This document shows positions 27,364 to 35,089 of a DNA stretch of 64,000 nt, piece by piece. The first letter of the stretch is position 1. Each line of letters begins with the position of its first letter. A program made the position numbers and the translations under genes. The stretch comes from Phaeobacter piscinae (lineage in GTDB: Bacteria > Pseudomonadota > Alphaproteobacteria > Rhodobacterales > Rhodobacteraceae): positions 1-64,000 of the forward strand of contig NZ_CP010683.1 in assembly GCF_002407245.1 (NCBI RefSeq). The letters are read 5' to 3'. The notes under the pieces are model-generated. The model did no database searches. It was not told the origin of the DNA and was given only the letters and a program-made list of their open reading frames with translations.

Positions 27364-28149
27364 CTATGGAGACACCGAAAATGTTGGCATTTCTTCCCAA
27401 ACTTTCCCCCGAAACAGCCGCCCGTTGGCTTTCTTAGAGCGTTTCTTGTTGTCTTTTCCCCACGTTCCCCATTGCTTGAAAAAAAACGCAGTTCCGTAGC
27501 GCTTGCACAAAGAATGGATTTCATCAATCCATTCCTCTTTGATAGGCCGCGCTTGCGACCCACTTTCGCCTCCAACGATGGCCCAGTGTATATTGCTTAG
27601 ATCGACCTCTCCGACCGGCGCGATTAACGGTTCAAAGGAAATAAATCGGATTATCGCAGGGGTGACAGAAAGGGCGTCAATTCTTGCGACTGTTTCTGCG
27701 CTTTCAACACTAGTTCCCAGCCAAACATTTGGAAGAACCGCATCGAGATGATCTCTCGTGAACTCAAGCATACGCTCAGGTCTTTTAGTCAAGATCTGAT
27801 ACTGGTGGCGTGGCGTTTTCTTCATTACTTGCCAAACTCTTTCGACAAAATCGAATGGAACTCTTTCATGAAAGAGATCGCTCATGGAGTTAACAAAAAT
27901 TTTTCGGGGCTTCCTCCATTTCAGTGGTGCCTCTAAAGACCTTTCGTCCAGATTGATGGCGCCTGTCCAAACGGTTCTCTTACCCGAGCGCCGCGCGAGC
28001 CCTTGATACTTCTCCATACCCATTGCTTCCAGCCGAAGAGCCATATGCATCGCATAACAGTTCGTGCATCCGCTCGACGCCGCTGCACACCCTGCAACTG
28101 GGTTCCAAGTTGTGTCAGTCCATTCAATCTCTGACAAAACAGTCTCCAT
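27364..28149 (-). CDS. DUF5131 (phage Gp37/Gp68-type) three-Cys-motif protein
   Basis: A 261-residue protein of the DUF5131 family. Near the N-terminus WTDTTWNPVAGC is followed by a C-x6-C-x2-C cluster (Cys21, Cys28, Cys31) like a radical-SAM iron-sulfur site, then NCYA. Barrel-type segments follow (FVNSMSDLFHE, YQILTKRPERM, VWLGTSVES, ISFEPLI, WAIVGGESG), and the end is FFFKQWGTWG. First gene of a four-gene operon. The family occurs in phages and in bacterial genomic islands next to TcmP; the reaction is not known to me. Confidence 0.88.
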   Translation of the reverse strand: METVLSEIEWTDTTWNPVAGCAAASSGCTNCYAMHMALRLEAMGMEKYQGLARRSGKRTVWTGAINLDERSLEAPLKWRKPRKIFVNSMSDLFHERVPFDFVERVWQVMKKTPRHQYQILTKRPERMLEFTRDHLDAVLPNVWLGTSVESAETVARIDALSVTPAIIRFISFEPLIAPVGEVDLSNIHWAIVGGESGSQARPIKEEWIDEIHSLCKRYGTAFFFKQWGTWGKDNKKRSKKANGRLFRGKVWEEMPTFSVSP

Positions 28150-28164
28150 GGGTCAAAAAGCCAT

Positions 28165-28183
28165 CTATATCTCCGAGATATAG
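28165..28183. promoter_or_regulatory. Palindrome 15 bp upstream of the DUF5131 operon
   Basis: CTATATCTC-C-GAGATATAG is a perfect 9-bp inverted repeat with one central base, lying just before the first codon of the four-gene operon. It fits a dimeric repressor operator or a 5' hairpin in the message. No regulator gene is present in the cluster. The remaining upstream gap to 28669 shows no gene I can support. Confidence 0.5.
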
Positions 28184-28669
28184 CGCGAGAGCGGAAACCC
28201 TGCATCCCTGACAAGAGGTGGATTCTGATCGCTGAAGCGTACCTCCCGGAGAGGACGACGGTGCCATGTTCGCAAACAGGAACCAAGTCGCACGCGCGAA
28301 CAATCGCCGAATGCCGCCGAAGTTGCAAGTTTGTTGACAGGTCGTCGAACAAGTGAAAGACTTGCCCATCGTCGTCAAAACGGATCGGTCTCGTGTTGGG
28401 AATGCAAGCGTTGGCGTCGCAGGATGGATCGGTCGCGTCCTATCACGGTCTGAGGGACTCCTCTCAGCCCGCTTTGAATGTCAGCTTCCGACCAGGAATT
28501 CTTCGATACCGCTTCTGCGGCGAATTTCGGCAATCGCTCTTACTTCATGCGAACCAGCCGTGGATATGCGACAAGACGGAGGTCTGCTTCGGGCTGGCAG
28601 CGGCCAACTGCAGCTGCAGCATCTCGTCTGATGGGAATCGGTGGCTCTGGGCTCTCCTGTAACCTTCCC

Positions 28670-28754
28670 TGGAACCTTCGCCGCGATCTGCGCGGATGGC
28701 AGGTTCAGGAAATCACGCCGTTCGCTGCGCCTTGTTCGAACTGGAAGGGCGCGG
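28670..28754 (+). repeat. Direct repeat flanking the efflux gene, copy 1
   Basis: An 85-base stretch, including GCAGGTTCAG and TTCGAACTGGAAGGGCGCGG, recurs at 30227-30311 in the same orientation with about five mismatches. The two copies bracket the MFS transporter gene and its attenuator. The repeat is noncoding and does not look like a known IS end. Confidence 0.7.
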
Positions 28755-28793
28755 ACAAAGAGTGAATTCGCTGCGACCGCATGAACGACCGCT

Positions 28794-29996
28794 TTACTCA
28801 CTCGCGCATTGCATTTCTCTTTGCTTGAGCCACGATGCCCAGATGGCGAAACCCAAGCCCAAGCCCGTTGCCACAAGCATCAATGTAAGCAGCGTTTGCG
28901 CGGCATTGGTTTCGACCACGGCTGTGCCTGTCGCCGCAGTCAAAATGGCACCTCCAGCAACAATCAACGCGCCACTTAGCCCTGCGGCACTGCCCGCGAG
29001 TTCCGGTCGCACGGACATCGCGCCAGCATTGCTACCGGGCATTGTAATCCCATTTCCAAGGCCCACGAATATCGTGCTCGCAAAGAAGATTTGTGGCGAT
29101 GTGATGCCCAAAGCCAAGACGAACAGACCTCCAACAAGCCCGATACAGGCTATGATCCGGCCCGCAATCATCATGGTTGTTGGCTCAAACCCTTTGCCAA
29201 AACGCCCGGCAATGAAGCCACCCAACATGAACCCGACCGTTATTGTTCCTATGTAGAATCCAAGCTCCGCCGTGGAAATTTCAAATACGGTTTGAGCCAC
29301 AAGCGGAGCGCCCGTCAGGAAGATGTAGAACGCACCAACCGAGAAAGTGCCGCACAGTGCGTAAGCCCAGAACAGCGGTTCGCGCAAAAGAGATGTCGTG
29401 CCAAGCACTGGCGTGCCGGGATCACTGTCCCGATCCCGCTTGGTTTCGCCCAAGTCCAGCCAACACAAAATTAGCAGGCCAAATCCTGAAGCGGCAAAGA
29501 AAGCGAAGATGGATCGCCACCCCAGAAATGTGTCCAGCACACCTCCTAACATCGGTCCAACCATCGGAGCGATTGCCATGGTCATTCCGATGTAACCGAT
29601 CAAGCTCACAGCCTCTCGCTCTGATCTTGTGTCCCGGACGATGGCGAGAGACAGGGCGTATCCGCCGATTATTCCGCCTTGAAGCATCCGGGAAAACAAA
29701 AATACCTCAATGCTTTGAGCAAGAACGCAGCCCACCGACGCAAATGCAAAGACCAGCAACGCTCCCAAAAGGACTGGCCGTCTGCCAATCCGGTCTGACA
29801 GAGGGCCAATGATCAGTTGAATGATGGCAGTTATCGCAAGATACCCGGAGACCGCCCAGCTCACCGTCCCATAGTCTGTTTCAAGATCGACAGCGATGTT
29901 CGCCAATGAAGGCAAAAACATATTGAGAGACATGGGCGAAAACCCAGTCAGAAGTATCAGCGTGAGCAAATGCGGCGGTGCTTTTGGATAGTACAT
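28794..29996 (-). CDS. Bcr/CflA-family multidrug efflux MFS transporter
   Basis: A 400-residue inner-membrane transporter of the drug:H+ antiporter (12-span) type. The MFS loop motif is GPLSDRIGRRPVLLGALL at ~65-82, and the antiporter motif region GYIGMTMAIAPMVGPMLGG lies at ~130. Bcr/CflA proteins export drugs such as bicyclomycin and chloramphenicol; the substrate here is unknown. The gene is preceded by a leader peptide, antiterminator and terminator, so expression is probably induced by ribosome stalling. It is flanked by 85-bp direct repeats, suggesting it moved as a unit. Confidence 0.88.
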   Translation of the reverse strand: MYYPKAPPHLLTLILLTGFSPMSLNMFLPSLANIAVDLETDYGTVSWAVSGYLAITAIIQLIIGPLSDRIGRRPVLLGALLVFAFASVGCVLAQSIEVFLFSRMLQGGIIGGYALSLAIVRDTRSEREAVSLIGYIGMTMAIAPMVGPMLGGVLDTFLGWRSIFAFFAASGFGLLILCWLDLGETKRDRDSDPGTPVLGTTSLLREPLFWAYALCGTFSVGAFYIFLTGAPLVAQTVFEISTAELGFYIGTITVGFMLGGFIAGRFGKGFEPTTMMIAGRIIACIGLVGGLFVLALGITSPQIFFASTIFVGLGNGITMPGSNAGAMSVRPELAGSAAGLSGALIVAGGAILTAATGTAVVETNAAQTLLTLMLVATGLGLGFAIWASWLKQREMQCASE

Positions 29997-30020
29997 TTTG
30001 AAGTTCTCAGCTCTAGAAAC

Positions 30021-30047
30021 AAAAAAGCCCCCGAAAATTTCGGAGGC
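30021..30047 (-). terminator. Attenuator terminator in the efflux-gene leader
   Basis: Reading the minus strand, GCCTCCGA, a five-base loop and TCGGGGGC form an 8-bp GC-rich stem (one T-G pair) followed directly by six T residues. It lies 25 bp before the transporter start codon, in the transcript leader, so it would stop transcription before the gene unless prevented. Confidence 0.75.
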
Positions 30048-30092
30048 GCATGGAAACGGTTATGGAAAACCCTTATCGGACCATGCACCTCC
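30042..30092 (-). promoter_or_regulatory. Antiterminator pairing in the efflux-gene leader
   Basis: On the minus strand GGAGGTGCATGG (30092-30081, inside the leader-peptide codons) can pair with CCATGCGCCTCC (30053-30042): 12 consecutive pairs with one G-U. The second arm includes the first six bases of the terminator stem, so the two structures exclude each other. A ribosome stalled early in the leader peptide would leave the first arm free and favour read-through. Confidence 0.7.
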
Positions 30093-30123
30093 TGCTGACT
30101 ACGACGACGAATTTTACGGACAT
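30073..30123 (-). CDS. Leader peptide MSVKFVVVVSRRCMVR of the efflux gene
   Basis: A 16-codon frame with AAGGAG seven bases upstream of its ATG lies between a promoter-like sequence and the attenuator. Four consecutive valines are followed by SRRCM; the AGG AGG TGC ATG codons form one arm of the antiterminator. The arrangement is that of leader peptides controlling antibiotic-resistance genes, where drug-bound ribosomes stall. Not an entry I recognise by name. Confidence 0.7.
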   Translation of the reverse strand: MSVKFVVVVSRRCMVR

Positions 30124-30144
30124 GGCTTTTCTCCTTTGAAGCCG

Positions 30145-30173
30145 AGCCTAGTCAGACAGTTCTTCTATGGCAA
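30145..30173 (-). promoter_or_regulatory. Candidate promoter of the attenuated efflux gene
   Basis: On the minus strand TTGCCA, a 17-bp spacer, then TAGGCT, about 9 bp before the leader's ribosome-binding site. The spacing is ideal and the -35 is good; the -10 matches consensus only partly. Confidence 0.4.
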
Positions 30174-30226
30174 TGTAAAAAGCCGCCATTTATGCGTCGC
30201 GCAGAATCTGGAAATCTGGGCTCTCT

Positions 30227-30311
30227 TGGAACCTTGGCCGCGATCTGCACGGATGGCAGGTTCAGGGAATCACGCCGTTCGTTGCGCCTTTTTCGAACTG
30301 GAAGGGCGCGG
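30227..30311 (+). repeat. Direct repeat flanking the efflux gene, copy 2
   Basis: Counterpart of the repeat at 28670-28754, same orientation. It lies just upstream of the efflux promoter. From here to 30820 no gene is supported; the sequence is GC-rich and looks like decayed intergenic DNA, then becomes AT-richer before the caspase gene. Confidence 0.7.
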
Positions 30312-30820
30312 GACCTTGCTGCCGTTCGCTGCAGGCGCAGCAAGAACGACCTGGGGCGGTCGCACTGCGCAGGAAGTGACCTTTGCAAAGTCGACAGATC
30401 TTGCGGCTTTGCGGGCGATCCATGCCCCAGGCGCAATAAGAAGAGCTGACCTTCGCCGCAGGTGCAGCTGCCGACCACCTTCGAACGTCAGCGGCGCCGG
30501 ACTTTCCAGACTTTCGCTGCAACTGAAATTTAGGCAGCTCCAAAGGTCAGCATTGGGCTAACTGTCTCTCGGCATGTATGGAAAACTTGCGCTGAATACA
30601 GCGCTAGGTATTCGTGCAGGCTTGGCTCCATTCCCGTACCTCACATGACCAATGTCGAAAACACAGAGGTGGGAAAATCAGGTCTTCATGATCAGATTTG
30701 TAGTTGTTCCCTAGTGGAACCGTGCGTCGACGCGGTCTACAATCGTCTTCCAACGGTGGCGACATTTCCAAAGCACTCTACTATTCTGTGAAGCGAATTC
30801 TGTTCTTACAGTTGGTAATC

Positions 30821-32620
30821 ATGATGATCCTTTTGTCGCGCTTGGCAGCATCCATAGCTTGTATAGTCATGTGTTCGTCTGCTCTGATGGCGGAGAATGA
30901 AACCGAGCGGCGTGTTGCTCTGGTAATCGGGAATTCGAGTTATCAGCACGTTACTCGGTTGCCTAACCCTGAGAACGATGCAAGAGACATCGCAAATGTC
31001 CTGAAGAAAATCGGATTTGAAGTCACATCTGGTTTCGACTTGGATTTCCGCTCGATGCGCTTGGCAGTTCGTGATTTTTCCGAGCAAGCTGAAGAGGCTG
31101 ATATTGTTGTGGTTTACTATGCTGGCCATGGCATAGAAGTTGGCGGTGAGAACTATCTTATTCCAGTTAACGCCGAGCTAAAACGCGATCGTGACGTAGA
31201 TTTTGAGGCCATTCGACTACAGGCATTGCTTGCATCTCTAGAGACCGTTGATGGGTTGAAAATCGTTCTCGTTGACGCGTGCCGAAACAACCCATTTTCA
31301 GTGCAAATGGCTAGTCGGAATGCAACTCGATCGATCGGCCGCGGCCTAGCCAGAATTGAGCCAAGCGGCGTCCTTGTCGGGTATGCAGCCAAAGGAGGAA
31401 CGTTTGCATTGGATGGCAAGGGGCGTAACAGCCCGTATGCCTCAGCGCTTCTCAAGCACCTAACAGAACCCGGTCTGGAACTTGGAAAGCTGTTCAGGAA
31501 GGTAAGGGACACCGTCTATGCAGCAACAGGAGGAGAGCAAGAGCCTTTTGTATACGGATCACTGCCGGGAAGGGATATCTTTCTCGTTCCGCCCAAAGTA
31601 GAGGTCCCAGCAGAAGCACCAGTCCGAACAGCGGCACTGCCGGGAACTGACAGCAAGATTCAGAAGGATTACTCTCGAGCTGTATCCATGAACAGCGTTT
31701 GGGGGTGGAAGAATTTTGTAACAAAGTATTCAGACATGCCCGACCATTGGCTTGTAATGCTTGCGGAGGAAAGGCTGGCAAATGCTGTAGCTGAACGAGA
31801 CGTCCGTAGGGGGTTTTCTGAGCGGGAGCCCTGGTTGACTTCAGCAATAGGTTCAGATGGCAAAACCGTAAGCCTGTCACGTAATGATAGAGTTCTTGTG
31901 CAAAAAGCCCTGAATATGATGGGCTTTGACGTGGGGTCCTTTGATGGACAATTTGGTCCCAGAACCAAGCAAGCAATTGCAGCCGCCAGAATTCGAGCAG
32001 GTCTTTTTCGTGGTGTTAAGGTCGACCATTCCTTTCTGAGAGTCCTGCCGAACGTCCACGCTATCGAAGCGCTGCAAACCGACAAGGCCAAGATTTACTC
32101 TACTGATGTCTTTTCTGAGGACCTTGAGCCACGGTTGCGCAAGGCTCTTAGCGTCTACTCCCATATACCAATAAAATTCGATTACTTTAGAGGGCACCTA
32201 TACCTTGCTGTGCAAACGACCTCAGGTGATTGGGACTATGCAAATAAAACGGCTCAGAGAGCTGGTGGGTATCTCGCAACCATCAGTAGCTCAGAAGAAA
32301 ACAACTTTCTGCTGAAGCTCTTTTCGACTGACGAGCGCTTCATCACAGGGTCTGGCGACGGCGGGCTGCATGGTCCAATGATTGGTCTTTTCCAAGCCGA
32401 CCGCAGCCGCGAGCCGAGTGGAGGTTGGGTTTGGGTGACTGGTGAACCCATGACGTTTCGCGGATGGAGTCCCGGGAACCCCGACAACAGTAGAAATCGA
32501 CAACACTGGGCAAGATTCTACAGGTCGCGAAACTTTGCGGGCACGAGTGTTCCTGTCAAGTACTGGGACGACACTACTTCTTCGCTATGGAGTGGTGGGT
32601 ATCTTGTCGAGATAGAATGA
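30821..32620 (+). CDS. Secreted caspase-like protease with C-type-lectin-like domain
   Basis: About 599 residues from the ATG at 30821 (a longer in-frame opening exists from 30704). The N-terminus is a signal peptide (LAASIACIVMCSSALMA). Residues ~27-260 are a caspase/metacaspase p20-type domain: RVALVIGNSSYQ, catalytic His in VVYYAGHGIEVGGENYL, catalytic Cys in VLVDACRNNPF. Residues ~350-400 hold a peptidoglycan-binding-like repeat (VQKALNMMGFDVGSFDGQFGPRTKQAI). The C-terminal ~145 residues form a C-type-lectin-like domain (GGYLATISSSEEN, GGWVWVTGEPMTFRGWSPGNP). A secreted or periplasmic protease with a ligand-binding tail; target unknown. Base composition is AT-richer than the tra region. 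Confidence 0.85.
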   Translation: MMILLSRLAASIACIVMCSSALMAENETERRVALVIGNSSYQHVTRLPNPENDARDIANVLKKIGFEVTSGFDLDFRSMRLAVRDFSEQAEEADIVVVYYAGHGIEVGGENYLIPVNAELKRDRDVDFEAIRLQALLASLETVDGLKIVLVDACRNNPFSVQMASRNATRSIGRGLARIEPSGVLVGYAAKGGTFALDGKGRNSPYASALLKHLTEPGLELGKLFRKVRDTVYAATGGEQEPFVYGSLPGRDIFLVPPKVEVPAEAPVRTAALPGTDSKIQKDYSRAVSMNSVWGWKNFVTKYSDMPDHWLVMLAEERLANAVAERDVRRGFSEREPWLTSAIGSDGKTVSLSRNDRVLVQKALNMMGFDVGSFDGQFGPRTKQAIAAARIRAGLFRGVKVDHSFLRVLPNVHAIEALQTDKAKIYSTDVFSEDLEPRLRKALSVYSHIPIKFDYFRGHLYLAVQTTSGDWDYANKTAQRAGGYLATISSSEENNFLLKLFSTDERFITGSGDGGLHGPMIGLFQADRSREPSGGWVWVTGEPMTFRGWSPGNPDNSRNRQHWARFYRSRNFAGTSVPVKYWDDTTSSLWSGGYLVEIE

Positions 32621-32678
32621 CTTTTATACTCCAGGGCATAAATTCGTGTGAAAGAATACCTTTTAAGGTTTCACTTCA

Positions 32679-33035
32679 CTAAGTCACTTCGTATCCGTCG
32701 CCAAAATATATGTGCCCTATTTTCACTCCCCCCTTCTTCTTTTGTGAGGCCTTGCCTATTTTCCCCTGTTCGTCTCGGTGCGGATCATGAAAGTGTTCAA
32801 AATAGATCTCACCTTTTTTGCCATTTTTAATGTGATTCTCCTTTAAGGTGTAGTCGCCGTCCTTGTTTTTCCTACCTCCACCAAGTGCCTTTGAGAGCGC
32901 CTTTGCATAGGCCTTAGTGCAATAAACGCTCTTTCCGCTCTTGAGGCGTCGAATAGCCGCAGGCTTATCGATTTCATTACCATCTGATTTCAAATTTTTC
33001 CCAGCTAGGCGCACTGGCTTGTAGTCCTTCCCCAT
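32679..33035 (-). CDS. Small basic His-rich protein, possible toxin-like domain
   Basis: From an ATG at 33035 (GGAG eight bases upstream) this encodes 118 residues, strongly basic, ending with EHFHDPHRDEQGKIG and GHIYFGDGYEVT. The clustered His/Asp and terminal GHIYFGD remind me of C-terminal toxin or nuclease modules of polymorphic toxins, but no family is certain. It converges on the caspase-like gene with a 58-bp gap containing an imperfect hairpin. Confidence 0.5.
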   Translation of the reverse strand: MGKDYKPVRLAGKNLKSDGNEIDKPAAIRRLKSGKSVYCTKAYAKALSKALGGGRKNKDGDYTLKENHIKNGKKGEIYFEHFHDPHRDEQGKIGKASQKKKGGVKIGHIYFGDGYEVT

Positions 33036-33197
33036 GATCACACTCCGATACCCTCTGAAAAATAGCGCTCTCCTTAAGCAAAGTGTAATGCAGGCAACTG
33101 GCCCTTCAAGTTGCAAGGCCACCTTTTCAAGGTCCCCCTTCGAATGGGGTCACGTCCGTCAAGCTGGTATAATTTCCCAGATGGCCTGAGGTCATGG

Positions 33198-33581
33198 TCA
33201 GGCGGCTTGGGATGATAGGCTGAGAATGGGATCGGTCTCCTCTGCGTCGATTTCGGCGAAGGCCTCGACCATCATGTAGTAGCTGGCGGTTTGCCATTCG
33301 TCATTCTGCTCGAACAGCACCGCGCCGATCAGGCGGATGATGGACGCCTCGTTCGGAAAGACCCCGACGACATCGGCGCGCCGCTTCACTTCCTTGTTCA
33401 GGCGTTCGATGGGATTGGTGCTATTCAATTTGGTGCGTTGCTGGCGCGGGAAGGCCATATAGGCCAGCACATCGTGCTCGCTTTCGTCCATAAGAGCGGT
33501 CGGCTTGGGCCATCGCCCGCGGAGTTGGTCGGCCACGCGGCTGCCAGGTTTCCCCGGCGGATGCGCGGTCAGGCTGATCAA
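33198..33581 (-). pseudogene. IS256-family (mutator) transposase, C-terminal fragment
   Basis: Reads as the last ~125 residues of an IS256-type transposase (KLNSTNPIERLNKEVKRRADVVGVFPNE, then DEWQTASYYMMVEAF). The catalytic DDE region is absent; the upstream end is cut near 33581, where IS5-like sequence begins. Inactive remnant. Confidence 0.85.
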
Positions 33582-33602
33582 AAGCCTGCCGGATTTCCGA
33601 TG

Positions 33603-34177
33603 CCGCCATTCAGTTCTGTCTGTCGATCAAAGTGCTGTTCAAGCTTCCACTACGCAAGACCGCCGGGATGGTGGCGAGCTTGTTGAAGCTGGCGGGGCTG
33701 GACTGGCCGGTGCCGGATTTCTCCACCCTGTGCCGCAGGCAGAAGATCCTTGCCGTTCAGGTCCCGTATCGCCGCGCGGATGGCCCGCTGAACCTGCTCG
33801 TGGACAGCACCGGGATCAAGTTCTTCGGCGATGGCGAATGGCAGGCACGCAAGCACGGCGTGCAGGGGCGACGCCAGTGGCGCAAAGTACACTTGGCCAT
33901 GGACCCGGCCACATCCGACATCCGTGCTGTGGAGTTCACGCCAAGCCGCGACGGCGACAACCCCGTGCTGCCCGACCTGCTGGGCCAGATCCCCGAGAGC
34001 GAACTGATCGGCACAGTGACCGCGGATGGTGCATACGACACGCGTCGCTGCCACAAGGCTATCATCGAGCGCGACGCAGTTCCGATCATCCCGATCCGCA
34101 AGAACGGGCGGCTATTGAAAGAAGACTGCCCGGCGGCACGCGTCCGCAACGATACCCTGCGCGCGACGCGATACTAA
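33603..34177 (+). pseudogene. IS5-family transposase fragment
   Basis: Starts mid-protein (QFCLSIKVLFKLPLRKTAG), with a DDE-type core: LNLLVDSTGIKFFGDGEW and GTVTADGAYDTRRCHKAI. It stops after RNDTLRATRY, so both the N-terminus and the region with the final catalytic Glu are missing. It abuts the IS256 remnant on the left. Confidence 0.85.
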
Positions 34178-34389
34178 CTGCCGCGATAATCGTACAGGCA
34201 ATGGGATTTCAAAGCCGTATCTTGGATCACTCCGGCTTCGCTCTGAAGACAATCGCTCGCCCAATTGCCGGGGTAGGGAGGACAGGGCAAGACAGCGCCC
34301 AGCCGCATCTCCACGGTTTCATTATTCCCGGTCCGAGCTCTGGTCTCCTTGAGCCGGAGGCCAGAACTTTCTGTCCGCAGGGAAATCGC

Positions 34390-34487
34390 CTGTACATCCA
34401 GAAAAGCGGCAGGTCTCGAGCGTGTGTAACTTGCCAACAGCTGCTGACGTCCCCGCAAAAGCCTGCCGGAATAGAGGAAACCACGAG
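34390..34487 (+). repeat. Decayed copy B of the lipoprotein tail and leader
   Basis: Aligns with 23169-23266: GAGCG, CTTGCCAACAGCTGCTGA against CTCGCCAACGGCTGCTGA, then CCCCGCAA, then the identical AGAGGAAACCACGAG (34473-34487). Here the reading frame is broken by a TAA within the tail. It marks the right edge of the accessory island. 34178-34389 holds no supported gene. Confidence 0.6.
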
Positions 34488-34489
34488 CA

Positions 34490-34920
34490 TGAAGCGCAAG
34501 CACTTTATCCCCGCTATCGCCGCAACGGCGCTTGTCGGCTGCCTGTACGACGGTTCCGTGCCGAACAAGCATACAATCACTTTCGAGAAACCTGTTTCGG
34601 CTGGTGGGCCTTCCAATGCCCAAAGCATGGCAGCCCTGCGGCAGTGGCTGGTTGCAAATGTCCCGGAAGGCGACACCGCCAAGGATGTGAGCGTGGGACC
34701 GGTCCGCTATGCCGCCGTCCTGTGGCCGTTCCCGGAAAAGGACTTCGTCGTCTGCGCCCGATTCACCGCCAAAAACCGTTTCGGCACATACGAGCAGCCG
34801 CAATACGCCCTGATGACCATGCGCGTCTATGACCCCGCGAAAGGTTGGGAACCCGCGCTGGTCAAAGGCGTAGAGCACGATGCGTACCGGCAATATCGCA
34901 TCAGCCAGCCGCACGCTTAG
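34490..34920 (+). CDS. Lipoprotein of unknown function
   Basis: A 143-residue protein starting at an ATG two bases after the shared GAGGAAACCACGAG leader, which supplies its ribosome-binding site. Lipobox VGC (Cys ~18) after a short signal peptide, then a soluble domain (ALRQWLVANVPEGDTAKDVSVGPVRYAAVLWPFPEKDFVVCARF). Not recognised. Codon use resembles the tra genes, and the leader is shared with the end of the tra region, so it probably belongs to the plasmid backbone displaced by the island. Confidence 0.65.
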
Positions 34921-35023
34921 CAGGCGCAATTTAGGTCAGATAAACCAATTTATTTAACATAAGCATGATTACACGGTTTTTGTTTGTAGCAGGGGCACAT
35001 TCTAAACTGATGGATTGGATGCC

Positions 35024-35084
35024 CCTCCTGCCGGTTCATTATTGAACCGTCCGAGCTGCTTCAGCTCGTGGATTTTGCAGGAGG
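35024..35084 (+). promoter_or_regulatory. Three-way-junction leader of the IS110 transposase gene
   Basis: CCTCCTGC (35024-35031) pairs with GCAGGAGG (35077-35084) and encloses two perfect hairpins: CGGTTCA/TGAACCG and CGAGCTG/CAGCTCG. The outer 3' arm is the ribosome-binding site for the ATG at 35090, so folding would block translation. It may also be part of the element's noncoding RNA. Confidence 0.55.
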
Positions 35085-35089
35085 ATAAA

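Noticed and set aside
33505..34920. 471-codon frame covering IS5 remnant and lipoprotein
   Set aside because: Only the last 143 codons have a start, lipobox and sensible protein sequence; the rest is out of frame with the IS5 remnant.
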